This document shows, in pieces, positions 50,807-60,276 of a stretch of DNA of 64,000 bases. The position numbers and the translations under genes are program-made. A model generated the notes under the pieces. The model made no database searches and was not told where the DNA came from. It saw only the letters and a program-made list of their open reading frames with translations. The stretch's first letter is position 1. Each line of letters opens with the position of its first letter. Source of the stretch: J054 sp965223095 (lineage in GTDB: Bacteria; Pseudomonadota; Gammaproteobacteria; Steroidobacterales; GCA-2729495); contig OZ244979.1 of the NCBI GenBank assembly GCA_965223095.1, forward strand, positions 1,116,001 through 1,180,000, read 5' to 3'.

Positions 50807-53284
50807 ATGGGAGGAATGTCAGCGGGGGTAGGTAAGGTGACTTCACTTGAAAGATTCCGGTGCTGCGCGGCCGTTGCTTGCCTGACGCTGCCGCTGTGCA
50901 TACCCGCGTTGCCAGCCTTCGGCCAAGTCATAGACGAAATAACCGTCACGGCGCGCAAGCGTGAGGAAAGCTTGCAAGAAGTACCGCTGTCCATCAGTGC
51001 GCTATCCAGTGAACAGCTGCGTGACCGTGGTATCGCCAACAATTATGACTTGGCTTATTTCACGCCAAACTTTAATACCGTGCAGCAAACCGGGCGCCGC
51101 CTCGATCGGCCGGTGATTCGCGGAATGGCGGCACCCGCCACGCGGGGCGAACCGAATGCGTCTTATTTTATCGACGGCGTTTATGTGTCTCACCGCAGCA
51201 GTATTTCCACAGCTACTCTCGAAGCCGTAAAACGTACCGAGGTTATTCGTGGCCCTCAGTCTAGCCAGTTTGGCCGCGCCACCTTCGCCGGTGCGGTGAA
51301 CTACGTCACGCGAAAACCGAATGACAATTTTTCCGGCGAGCTCAATACTCGGGCAGGCGCTAACGACAATTACAAAATCGGCGGCTGGTTTAGCGGCCCA
51401 ATCCTTCAAGAGCGGCTGCTGTATCTGGTGGCGGTAAATTGGGAGCGGTATGGCGGCCAGTGGCACAATGCGCTCGTTGAAGATTCTGCCTACCCGGCAG
51501 CAGGCTTTTTTATTGATCCGCCCCAGCAGGGCGACAATAGCCGCCTGGGCAACGAAGAAACACAGGACGTCATGGCCAGGCTCACTTGGTTGCCTTTTGA
51601 TGGGGCTGAGGTCAATTTGAAGTACAGCTTTGCCGATGCCGATGACGGTCACTTTCCGAGTTTGATCACCACAGAATTGAATTGTTGGCTGCCCCCCGAT
51701 GATCTTCCCGCCACGCCGCAAGTTGGCGAGCCCGTTTGGTGGCGGACCACCGAGGGTGCCTTTTGCGGTGAGTTCGATGCCAGCGATCGAGAGAATCGCG
51801 TCAATCTGCCAGATTTTCGAGAAGGCGTGCAAGCTATTCCGCCGCCGGGGGAGAGCCTTGCGGATTTTTTTGCCGCGCCAGCTGAGCCGGGTACGCGTCG
51901 CCAAACGGAAAGGTTCTTGGCCGAGTGGGTGCAAGATCTGGGCGATTGGCAGCTGACCGCGCGTGGCTCCGCTAGTGAGGACGATTTCGAGCAAGGCTTC
52001 GACCTGGATCACCAGCAGGTGCGAGCGCTGTTCGGTCTATTTTCATTTTTTCAGCAGACGACCATGCGTGATTGGTCGGCGGAGCTTCGTATCGCGTCAC
52101 CGTTGCATAAGAATTTGCGTGTTCAGCTAGGTGCTTATTACTACGATTGGCAATTCAAGACTCGGCAGCGCAGTTTTCCCGGGATCGCCTCAGTTGGAGC
52201 TACGGGTGTGCCACCGACTTTCGCAAATTGGGAATGGGAATTTCTGGAAAATTTGGCGCTATTCGGTCAATTAGATTGGGACCTAAGCGAGCAATTGACA
52301 CTGTCGGTCGAGGCGCGATGGGCAGAGGACGAGAAATCACTCATACCGGCGAATAGTGCTTGTTCGACAATCAACGCTAAGTTCGACAATTTCACGCCTC
52401 GGCTAATCTTGCGATGGCAACCGCAGGATAATTTGAATTTCTATTTATTGACCGCTAAGGGCAATAAGCCTGGTGGATTCAACGACGAATATTTTCGCCC
52501 GGATGTTGCTTGTTCTACCCAGGATGAGGCCGTTGCCAGTCGAAATGCTTTAGTCGAAGAAGAAGAACAATGGACCTACGAATTCGGTATCAAAAGCAAT
52601 TGGCTGGATAAGCGATTGACCGCAAATTTCGCGGTGTTTTATATCGATTGGACAAATCAGGGTACCTTCGCAACGATTACAATCCCCTTAGAGCTCGGTG
52701 GCGAGGTGGTAACAACCGCGATTAGCAACAAAGGCAAGTCAGAAGTCAGCGGTTTTGAACTGGAGACAAATCTCGTCGCAACTGAGCATTTAAGTCTATT
52801 TGCGAGTTATGGATTTACTGCTGGAGAATTCATCGAGGGCATCGATGAGTTCCTGTTGGAAAGTACGGGTAATGGCGATCTGGCCGGTAAGGAAATCGCC
52901 AGCACGCCCAAACATCAGTTGGCCTTAGGCGCGGTGGTTAGAAAACCATTGCACGAAGATCGCGAGCTTTTCTTTCGCACCGACTATATCTATGAGAGCG
53001 ACCGCTGGTCCCAATCGGCGAACTTCGGCCAAATCTCCGAACGTACACTGGTTAACCTGCGCTTAGGCATGGAAGCCGATCGTTGGAGTATTGGCGGCTT
53101 TGTCACCAACTTGCTAAACGATGATGCGCCTCTGGCGACCCTAAATTTCGTGAATTTTGACGATGGATTGGCGGGCTTGAGCGGTGTGACCCTAGCCAAC
53201 GGGAATGTTGCCAACATGTGGTCGCTGAACCCGCAACGCGGCCGGGAATGGGGTGTGGAGCTGAGTTATCGCTTCGGAGACTAG
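50807..53284 (+). CDS. TonB-dependent outer-membrane receptor
   Basis: The 825-residue product has a signal peptide (VACLTLPLCIPALPAFGQ), TonB box DEITVTARK, plug blocks ESLQEVPLSISALS, LAYFTPNFNTVQQTGRR, RPVIRGMAAPATRGEPNASYFIDGVY and VIRGPQSSQFGRATFAGAVNYVT, and a barrel ending WGVELSYRFGD. The ligand is unknown. The start could be ATG 50807, ATG 50816 or GTG 50837, as all keep the signal peptide. A dioxygenase gene follows after 125 bases, and the secreted pectinacetylesterase-like gene is divergent, so the three may handle one nutrient. Confidence 0.88.
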   Translation: MGGMSAGVGKVTSLERFRCCAAVACLTLPLCIPALPAFGQVIDEITVTARKREESLQEVPLSISALSSEQLRDRGIANNYDLAYFTPNFNTVQQTGRRLDRPVIRGMAAPATRGEPNASYFIDGVYVSHRSSISTATLEAVKRTEVIRGPQSSQFGRATFAGAVNYVTRKPNDNFSGELNTRAGANDNYKIGGWFSGPILQERLLYLVAVNWERYGGQWHNALVEDSAYPAAGFFIDPPQQGDNSRLGNEETQDVMARLTWLPFDGAEVNLKYSFADADDGHFPSLITTELNCWLPPDDLPATPQVGEPVWWRTTEGAFCGEFDASDRENRVNLPDFREGVQAIPPPGESLADFFAAPAEPGTRRQTERFLAEWVQDLGDWQLTARGSASEDDFEQGFDLDHQQVRALFGLFSFFQQTTMRDWSAELRIASPLHKNLRVQLGAYYYDWQFKTRQRSFPGIASVGATGVPPTFANWEWEFLENLALFGQLDWDLSEQLTLSVEARWAEDEKSLIPANSACSTINAKFDNFTPRLILRWQPQDNLNFYLLTAKGNKPGGFNDEYFRPDVACSTQDEAVASRNALVEEEEQWTYEFGIKSNWLDKRLTANFAVFYIDWTNQGTFATITIPLELGGEVVTTAISNKGKSEVSGFELETNLVATEHLSLFASYGFTAGEFIEGIDEFLLESTGNGDLAGKEIASTPKHQLALGAVVRKPLHEDRELFFRTDYIYESDRWSQSANFGQISERTLVNLRLGMEADRWSIGGFVTNLLNDDAPLATLNFVNFDDGLAGLSGVTLANGNVANMWSLNPQRGREWGVELSYRFGD

Positions 53285-53409
53285 GGCTCAACAACTTCCA
53301 GAAAATAAGTCAGTTGATTTAATTTAGCCGTTTTGGCAAAATCGCCCGAAATCGCCGTGAGCCCCTCGCCGGCGAGCGCGCTCCACCCGCATTCCACGGA
53401 GGCACAGTC

Positions 53410-54318
53410 ATGACCTACGAGTTTTCGGCCACCCGGCAAGATCCCGAATTTAACAGTTTTACCGCCACGCCCGTTGGCGCCGCGCTGGGGGCGACTATCG
53501 AGGGACTAGACTTTACACGGCCCTTGAGCGACTTGGCTTCCCGAGAAATTCAGCAGGCCCTGGTGCATTTCCATGTGTTGATGTTTCACGGTCTCGATTT
53601 AACACCCGCGCAACATACGCAGTTCGCCAAAGAATTTGGCGAAGTTCAAATGGGCGGTTCAATACCTCGGCTTGAAGAACAGCCAGAAGTTAAGAAACAA
53701 GAATATACACAGCAGGCTGCTGTCACCGGCGATGTCAATATGCATGCGGATGACACCTTTGTTGAAGTGCCTTCGAAATGCTCCTTATTGTATGGCGTAA
53801 ATATGCCGCCGGCCGGTGGCGACACCATTTGGATTAACACCGAAGCAGCGTATGCCGCTTTATCTAAGCCCATGCAAAAAATGCTGGACGGCTTGACGGC
53901 CGTGCACGATCTGGCTTCGACCTTTGGATTTAATTCTTGGGGTAATCCCGATCACGCCATGCGCCAGAAGATCGAGGAAAAATACCCGCCTGTGGAGCAT
54001 CCCGTTATTCGTGTGCATCCGGAATCAGGCCGGCGATCAATCTTCGTGAACGAAATGGTCACCACTAAGATTAACGGTGTACCTACCGATGAAGGCGATA
54101 TGCTGCTTAAGTTCTTAATCGTTCACTTGAAAAAACCAATTTTCCAAGTTCGGCTGCACTGGCCATCCCAAGGTACCCTGGTGGTCTGGGACAACCGGTC
54201 CACCCAGCATTTGATACTGCCGGATTTTCAACCGCAGTACCGGCTTAATCATCGCGTGGCGATTAAAGATGATGTGCGCCCAATCGGGCCCACCCAGGCT
54301 TTGCAATCCGCGGCTTAG
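53410..54318 (+). CDS. TauD/TfdA-family Fe(II)/2-oxoglutarate-dependent dioxygenase
   Basis: The 302-residue enzyme has H112-x-D114 in NMHADDTFVEVPSKCSLLY, the distal histidine in WDNRSTQHLILPDF, and the 2-oxoglutarate-binding arginine in YRLNHRVAI. These are the three iron ligands and the co-substrate anchor of the family. Substrates range from taurine to aryloxyacetates and cannot be told here. GGAGG precedes ATG 53410. Its end overlaps the end of the TetR gene by four bases on the opposite strand. Confidence 0.9.
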   Translation: MTYEFSATRQDPEFNSFTATPVGAALGATIEGLDFTRPLSDLASREIQQALVHFHVLMFHGLDLTPAQHTQFAKEFGEVQMGGSIPRLEEQPEVKKQEYTQQAAVTGDVNMHADDTFVEVPSKCSLLYGVNMPPAGGDTIWINTEAAYAALSKPMQKMLDGLTAVHDLASTFGFNSWGNPDHAMRQKIEEKYPPVEHPVIRVHPESGRRSIFVNEMVTTKINGVPTDEGDMLLKFLIVHLKKPIFQVRLHWPSQGTLVVWDNRSTQHLILPDFQPQYRLNHRVAIKDDVRPIGPTQALQSAA

Positions 54319-54998
54319 CGGAGTTGCTCAAGATCTCGCAGCGTGGCGTCGGATACCGGGGCCGCCATGGCGCCCGATACGCAATCAATTAAATTGTTGA
54401 CGAACAACGATGTGTCGATCTCCAGGTCTTGTCCTCCACTAGAGCGGAGCCTCTCTCTGTCGGCTAGGCAATGCACGATTTGTTCGAAAGCCAAGCCAAA
54501 GCGTTGACCTAAAATTTGTGCCGGCATGTCAGGCAGTGCCTGTCTAAGCCAAGCGACTGTTCTGGCTAGCCCGCTACCGTTTTCCTGCTGCCAAAGTTCT
54601 GCTAAATCAAGTTGGGGGTGGCCCATGGCCTGGGCCATGAAGCGAATATAGTTGCGTCCACTATCGTCCGCTTCAATTTCCTCGACAATCGGCAAAACAA
54701 TAGCGCCGGCGAGATCACGCAAGTTGGTTTGGCGGTTTGCTGATTCGATGTCATCAAGGGCCGCGTTACGCCGCTCGTTAACGCGCGCCATACGATGCGC
54801 ATAGATGGCCATGATCAGCGTTTCTTTCGAACCGAAATGATAGTGAGCCGCGGATGAATTTTTTTGTCCCGCCGCCAAGTTAATCTGACGTAAAGACACG
54901 CCATCAATGCCGGACTCGGCGAATAATCTCTCCGCCGCCAGAATCAGTTGCTGGCGCGTTTGGGCCGCAGCCGAATATTCGCGTTGTGCATTGTTCAT
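54315..54998 (-). CDS. TetR-family transcriptional regulator
   Basis: The 227-residue product has an N-terminal HTH: LILAAERLFAESGIDGVSLRQI and SSAAHYHFGSKETLI, with the AHYHFGSK recognition-helix end of the family. The C-terminal 150 residues are helical and would bind a ligand; WQQENGSGLARTVAWLRQALP resembles C-terminal parts of fatty-acid or aromatic-degradation regulators. It lies between the dioxygenase and enoyl-CoA hydratase genes and is divergent from the latter across 96 bases, so it probably controls one or both. Confidence 0.88.
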   Translation of the reverse strand: MNNAQREYSAAAQTRQQLILAAERLFAESGIDGVSLRQINLAAGQKNSSAAHYHFGSKETLIMAIYAHRMARVNERRNAALDDIESANRQTNLRDLAGAIVLPIVEEIEADDSGRNYIRFMAQAMGHPQLDLAELWQQENGSGLARTVAWLRQALPDMPAQILGQRFGLAFEQIVHCLADRERLRSSGGQDLEIDTSLFVNNLIDCVSGAMAAPVSDATLRDLEQLR

Positions 54999-55094
54999 GT
55001 TTAAAGCATGCGACTTAAGCTCTACGCTGTCAAACGATCGCCCAGTTGGTACTGGTAAGCTTCCATTAGTTTGGCGCGTCAGTGGACTTCAACA

Positions 55095-55856
55095 ATGATA
55101 CATATAGAGCGACAGGGTAAAACTGCCATTGTAGGTTTCGATCGTGGCGAAAAACTCAACGCATTCAATCAGCCACTGATCGCGGCCCTCACTCGAACAG
55201 CCCATGAATTCGAATCGGACAAAGACACGCAAACCATCGTATTGACGGGTAGGGCCGATGCTTTCTCGGCGGGCATGGACCTAGACGATGAAATGTGGCA
55301 CATGCCGGATGCCACGGACTTGGAACGTCGCGAAACCTTTTACAGTGGCGTGCGTTTGTGTGCTGCCTGGGAGCGGCTTCCACAGATCAGCATTGCCGCC
55401 ATCGATGGTATGGCTGTGGGTGCGGGCGTGGCTTTATCGCTGGCCTGCGACTGGCGTGTCGCCTCCAGGGATGCATTCCTTTACGTGCCGGAAGCAAAGA
55501 TCGGCATCAACTTGCAGTGGGGCGCCATACCACGACTAATTGCGCTAGTTGGTCCAGCCAAGGCGAAACGTATCTGCTTGCTCTGTGAAAAGCTGGATGC
55601 ACAGAGCGCCTTCGATTGGGGTTTACTAGAAGAAGTCGCGCCGCCGGGTGGCGCAGTTGAAACAGCTGTGGGTTTGGCAACCCAGGTCAATGCCCAGCCG
55701 GACGTTGCGGTAAGAATGATCAAGGAAGCCATCAATGCGACCAGCAACGCTTTGCACTGGGCGACTTGTTATGCCGATGCTGATCAGAGTCAACTATCGG
55801 GAGACCTAGAGGCGGCGCGTGCCGCGCGAGATGAATTTCTTGGAAAAAAGCGATAG
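55095..55856 (+). CDS. Enoyl-CoA hydratase/isomerase-family protein
   Basis: The 253-residue protein starts at ATG 55095 (MIHIERQGKTAIVGFDR); a TTG at 55071 is less likely. It has the crotonase blocks LTGRADAFSAGMDL, AIDGMAVGAGVALSLACD and LYVPEAKIGINLQWGAIPRL. Against the rat hydratase, the Glu in PEA is kept (Glu164 position) but the Glu144 position is Ala, as in isomerases or other crotonases. The exact reaction is thus uncertain. It is divergent from the TetR gene and may be its target. Confidence 0.82.
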   Translation: MIHIERQGKTAIVGFDRGEKLNAFNQPLIAALTRTAHEFESDKDTQTIVLTGRADAFSAGMDLDDEMWHMPDATDLERRETFYSGVRLCAAWERLPQISIAAIDGMAVGAGVALSLACDWRVASRDAFLYVPEAKIGINLQWGAIPRLIALVGPAKAKRICLLCEKLDAQSAFDWGLLEEVAPPGGAVETAVGLATQVNAQPDVAVRMIKEAINATSNALHWATCYADADQSQLSGDLEAARAARDEFLGKKR

Positions 55857-55997
55857 TTGTCCTGATTCTGTATTCCTGGCTTAGCAAGCGGGGCAGCGAG
55901 AGGTCACTGTACTCTTACCCAATATGCTTAACCGATATAGGCGTGATAGGCGTCTTCCCCTCTTGGCAAAACGCCGGGAAAACGTCACGCTCATCAT

Positions 55998-57146
55998 ATG
56001 CACGACAAGCCCCGCTCACCATTACGTAAATACGCTCCGCCGGTACTCATAGTTCTGCTGACCGTCGGCGCCATTGGTTTATTGATGGCAACGCGACCAG
56101 AGCTAAGGCCGGTGGAAAAGCCCGAACGCGTTTGGCCCGTGGCGGTGGTTGAGGCGCGCTACGGCAGCGTGCAGCCGCAACTGGAGTTGTTTGGCGAAAT
56201 CGTCGCGGGCCGGCTTAGTGAACTGCGGCCACAGGTTTCTGGGACCATCGTGCAAATCGGCGAACAATTCCACGAAGGTGGCATTGTAAAGACTGGTGAG
56301 CTGCTATTGCAGGTCGATGTTTTTGACTATGAGACGGCACGTGCCGAGCAACGCTCTTTACTCAAGAAAGACGAGGCAAAACTGGCGAAGTTGCAGCGAG
56401 ATCTGACCAGGGCCCGTGAACTTTTTGCGGAAAAAAATATCTCCGAGCAATTTTTGGATGATGCGCAGCTAGCGGTTACCGAACAGGCAGCTTTGGTTGA
56501 GCAAGGCCGTATTGAACTGCGCCGCGCTGAACGCGATTTGACCAATACGCGTCTGGTGGCGCCGTTTGATGGTGTGCTTGCGAATGTTAACGCGGATCTT
56601 GGTAAACAAATCAGCGATGTTGGCAACGAAATGGTGGCGGAAATTATCGATACCAGTAGCCTCGAGGTTCGCTTCAATCTCTCTAACGCACAATATGGCC
56701 GCTTGCTTAAGACGGGCGAATCCATGATCGGCCGTCCTGTGGAAGTGACCTGGAGCATCGGTGAGAGGCAACTTAGTTATCCAGCGGCAATAGAACGCGT
56801 TGGTGCGAAGATCGCCGCCACAACCGGGGGTGTCGAAGTTTTTGCGGTGATCGATTCGGCTGGGCAGCAAACGAGTTTGCGCCCGGGGGCGTTTGTCTCA
56901 GTAAGCTTGCAGGATCGCAATTACGACTCGGTGCTACGAGCACCGGAAACCGCCCTGTACGGTGAAGATATTGTGTATGTCGTCGAAGCCGATCGTATGA
57001 GCCCGCGAAAAGTGCAGATACTGGGCCGTTCCGGCACCGAATTGCTGTTCGTTAGCGACGGCGAACCACGTATTGTCGACGGCGACACAATCATTGTTAC
57101 CCAGCTGCGCGAAGCTGGTAGTGGCGCACGGATATCGCTGCGGTGA
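55998..57146 (+). CDS. RND efflux periplasmic adaptor (HlyD/AcrA-like)
   Basis: The 382-residue protein has an N-terminal membrane anchor (YAPPVLIVLLTVGAIGLLMA), a split lipoyl domain (GRLSELRPQVSGTIVQIGEQFHEGG and LVAPFDGVLANVNADLGKQIS), a coiled-coil hairpin at about residues 105-175 rich in Arg/Glu, and a beta-barrel part. It bridges the RND pump to an outer-membrane channel. Its last bases overlap the pump gene by four (GTGA). No outer-membrane factor gene is beside it. Confidence 0.92.
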   Translation: MHDKPRSPLRKYAPPVLIVLLTVGAIGLLMATRPELRPVEKPERVWPVAVVEARYGSVQPQLELFGEIVAGRLSELRPQVSGTIVQIGEQFHEGGIVKTGELLLQVDVFDYETARAEQRSLLKKDEAKLAKLQRDLTRARELFAEKNISEQFLDDAQLAVTEQAALVEQGRIELRRAERDLTNTRLVAPFDGVLANVNADLGKQISDVGNEMVAEIIDTSSLEVRFNLSNAQYGRLLKTGESMIGRPVEVTWSIGERQLSYPAAIERVGAKIAATTGGVEVFAVIDSAGQQTSLRPGAFVSVSLQDRNYDSVLRAPETALYGEDIVYVVEADRMSPRKVQILGRSGTELLFVSDGEPRIVDGDTIIVTQLREAGSGARISLR

Positions 57147-60100
57147 AAGTGGCCGATCAATCTGGTTTTCTTGCACTGTTCGCCGGGCATCCTGTGGCGG
57201 GCAATCTGCTCATGCTGTTGATGCTGATGTTCGGCGCCTGGGGCTTAACTCAGCTGAACCGGCAGGTATTGCCCAACTTCGAATTGGCGATCATTACCAT
57301 TACCGCACAGTGGCCGGGCGCCAGCCCTGAAGATGTCGAGGCCAATGTGGTTAAGGCCATTGAGCCTGAAGTGCGTTTTATAGATGGCGTGAGTCGTGTC
57401 GACGCCATGGCGTATGAAAGCCGCGCCCAAATAACCATTGAATTTGATGATGGCACCGACATGTCTAAGGCTCTGACCGATGTGCAGGCGGCAATCGCGC
57501 GAATTACCACCTTTCCAAGCGACATGGAAAGACCCGTCATCACTCAAGTGGTTGAATCAGACGAGGTTTGCCGTATTGAAATCAGTGGGCCATTTCAAGA
57601 AATTGCGCTGAAGTCTTTTACGCGCCAGATACGCGACGATCTTCTAGAGCTTGGTTTAGACCGAGTAGAAACCTTGGGTATGCGCGATTCCGAGATCTGG
57701 GTAGAGGTTCGGCCGGAGGTTTTGCGCCAGCTCGATCTCAATGTTGGGGATATTGCGCGCCGGATCGAACAGTCAAGCTTGGATCTTCCTTCGGGAAGTA
57801 TAGAAAGTGGCGGCGTGTCTAGGCAGATTCGTAGCGAGTCCATGGCGCGTACTGCGGCGGATGTGGGTAAGATTGAAATCGTTTCGCGTGCAACGGGCGA
57901 GAAGCTACAAGTTCAAGATATTGCGCGCGTTCGCGAAACTTTTGAAGAGGGTAGTCAAAGCCATGTATTGGACGGCGGCACTTCCATCGGGCTCATTGTT
58001 TCCCGGTCCGGCAAACTGGATTCGATTGAGGCCCAGCAGCTAATCCAGAACTACTTAGAGGATAAACGCGCAGAATTACCGCCTAGTCTGAAAATCGATA
58101 TGTTCGACGTGTTTGCGGATCAAGCCACCCAGCGGGTTCGCATGCTGGTAAACAACGGTGCCACCGGTTTGCTCTTGGTATTGGCGATCTTGTTTCTATT
58201 CCTGAACGGGCGAGTCGCGTTCTGGGTCGCCATGGGTATCCCCATTTCCATCATGGCCGCTTTGGGGGGCATGGCCCTGATGGGCATGACTCTCAATATG
58301 ATCAGTATGTTCGCGATTATTATGGGCTTGGGCATTATCGTCGACGATGCCATCGTCGTCGGCGAACACACCGAAATGCTCCATCGGCACGGACTTCCTC
58401 CCGACGAATCGGCCCTGCGCGGCGCTCGAGTAATGCTAGCGCCGGTCATCGCCGCATCACTGACCACCATGGCGGCATTTTTTCCCATCTTGACGGTGGG
58501 CTCGGAAGTTGGACGTATTATGCGCGAACTGCCGCTGACGATTATTTTGATTATTATCGCCAGTCTTGCTGAATGCTTTTTAGTATTGCCCATGCATTTG
58601 AAGCATGCATTGCACCGTATGGATCATTCACCGCGGGAACCATCGACATTTAGTCAGGCCTTTGTGCGGTTTCGCGAATCCAAATTTAGCACTGCGGTAC
58701 AAGCAGGATATCGCAATCGTTATAGCGTCGTTTTAGCAACGATTTGTGGTTTTGCGGTGGCACTGAGCTTGTTGATCTCCGGGCGAGTCGGTTTTGAATT
58801 TTTTGCCTCGCCCGAGACCGATACTATTTTTGCAAATTTTGCGCTTAGCCCGGGTAGCACGCGCGAGCGGTCAATGGATATGCTAACGGAACTCGACCGT
58901 TCGCTGCGAGTTGTCGAGAACGAGCTCACTGACGGCGCGGGCGGATTGGTGGTTTATCACTTTGGGAGCATTGGCGCCACGGGTGGCAGGGCTGGTGAGG
59001 ACTTCTTATCCGGTGATCATGTCGGGGTGTTTACCATCGAGCTGGCATCAGGGGATATCCGTAACATTCGTAATGGGCCTTTCATGCGAGCTTGGGAGGA
59101 TGAAACACGCACCATCGCGGGCTTGGAACGACTGACAATTTTTGAGCGTAGTGCCGGTGGTCCGCCTGGCCGTGATCTCGATATACGTTTATCGGGTGCG
59201 GAGCTAGAAATTCTAAAAGCTGCGGCAGCCAGACTGTCGCAGGCCCTCGGCAATCTCCCAGGTGTTACCGCGGTGGAAGATAATTTGCCTTATGGCAAGC
59301 AGGAAGTCTTGCTCGAGTTAACGGCCGCGGGACGCGCCATGGGTTTTACCGAAGAGACCGTTGCTCGCCAAGTGCGGGATGCCTACGAAGGCGCCATTGC
59401 ACGACGATTTTCCTCAGAGCAAGAAGAGGTGCTAGTGCGGGTGAAGCTCGCGGAATCTGGCATCGCGGCCGGCGGTATCAGTGCTCTTTATTTGCGCGCA
59501 CCCGACGGAGCGGAAGTCCCGCTGTCAGAAGTGGCGAGCCTGAAAACGCGCATTGGGTTTTCGCAAATTCGTCGCGAGGACGGCGTTAGGCAAGTAGCGG
59601 TTACCGCGGATGTGGATTCAACGATTACAACCAGCAACGAGGTGCTGGCCAATGTCGCCAGGGATATTGCACCGGGAATTCGCGAGTCTTTTGGCGTGAA
59701 TGTCGATTTTAAAGGCAAGGCCGAGGAACAACGAGAAGCGATGGGCGATTCCCAAATCGCCCTTGGTATAGCGTTAGCTACGATGTATGTCATTCTGGCT
59801 TGGGTGTTTTCCAGCTATACCACGCCCCTGATCGTGATGTCTGTCATTCCCTTCGGATTGATTGGCGCCATCGTTGGGCATTGGGTGATGGGCTACAGCT
59901 TGAACATGCTTAGCCTCATGGCGCTGCTGGGCTTGTCCGGCGTCATGATTAATGATTCCATTATCTTGGTATCAACAGTACGGCGCTTGCAGCAGACGGG
60001 CCAACAATTAGCTGATGCCGTGATTGGTGCGACAAAGGAACGACTAAGGCCCGTTGTATTGACCACTTTGACGACCATTGGCGGTCTACTGCCGTTGCTA

Positions 60101-60268
60101 TTCGAGCGCAGCCTACAAGCACAACTGATTCAGCCCTTGGCAGTTACGCTGATTTTCGGATTATTGTTCGCACCGGCCTTGGTTTTGTTTTTTGTACCGG
60201 CGCTTGTCGGCATTGGTAACGACATGCGTGCTGGCCTTGGCGCCCGTACACGCGTCTTTTCCCGGTAG
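57143..60268 (+). CDS. RND-family efflux transporter permease (AcrB-like)
   Basis: The 1041-residue protein starts GTG 57143 with FAGHPVAGNLLMLLMLMFG (TM1). The porter domain has the WPGASPEDVEANVVKAIEPEV block; the proton-relay Asp pair is in GLGIIVDDAIVVGEH (TM4), and the second half repeats the layout with ASLAECFLVLPMHL and GLSGVMINDSIILV. It expels amphiphilic compounds using proton flow. The operon holds only adaptor and pump; a TolC-like channel would have to come from elsewhere. Substrate is unknown; the TetR gene 2 kb away may or may not regulate it. Confidence 0.93.
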   Translation: MKVADQSGFLALFAGHPVAGNLLMLLMLMFGAWGLTQLNRQVLPNFELAIITITAQWPGASPEDVEANVVKAIEPEVRFIDGVSRVDAMAYESRAQITIEFDDGTDMSKALTDVQAAIARITTFPSDMERPVITQVVESDEVCRIEISGPFQEIALKSFTRQIRDDLLELGLDRVETLGMRDSEIWVEVRPEVLRQLDLNVGDIARRIEQSSLDLPSGSIESGGVSRQIRSESMARTAADVGKIEIVSRATGEKLQVQDIARVRETFEEGSQSHVLDGGTSIGLIVSRSGKLDSIEAQQLIQNYLEDKRAELPPSLKIDMFDVFADQATQRVRMLVNNGATGLLLVLAILFLFLNGRVAFWVAMGIPISIMAALGGMALMGMTLNMISMFAIIMGLGIIVDDAIVVGEHTEMLHRHGLPPDESALRGARVMLAPVIAASLTTMAAFFPILTVGSEVGRIMRELPLTIILIIIASLAECFLVLPMHLKHALHRMDHSPREPSTFSQAFVRFRESKFSTAVQAGYRNRYSVVLATICGFAVALSLLISGRVGFEFFASPETDTIFANFALSPGSTRERSMDMLTELDRSLRVVENELTDGAGGLVVYHFGSIGATGGRAGEDFLSGDHVGVFTIELASGDIRNIRNGPFMRAWEDETRTIAGLERLTIFERSAGGPPGRDLDIRLSGAELEILKAAAARLSQALGNLPGVTAVEDNLPYGKQEVLLELTAAGRAMGFTEETVARQVRDAYEGAIARRFSSEQEEVLVRVKLAESGIAAGGISALYLRAPDGAEVPLSEVASLKTRIGFSQIRREDGVRQVAVTADVDSTITTSNEVLANVARDIAPGIRESFGVNVDFKGKAEEQREAMGDSQIALGIALATMYVILAWVFSSYTTPLIVMSVIPFGLIGAIVGHWVMGYSLNMLSLMALLGLSGVMINDSIILVSTVRRLQQTGQQLADAVIGATKERLRPVVLTTLTTIGGLLPLLFERSLQAQLIQPLAVTLIFGLLFAPALVLFFVPALVGIGNDMRAGLGARTRVFSR

Positions 60269-60276
60269 AAATCTCG

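Noticed and set aside
51002..52012. 336-codon minus-strand frame inside the second TonB-dependent receptor gene
   Set aside because: It lies opposite a well-supported receptor gene in a fairly GC-rich region, has no recognisable domain or ribosome-binding site, and its composition is that of an antisense shadow.
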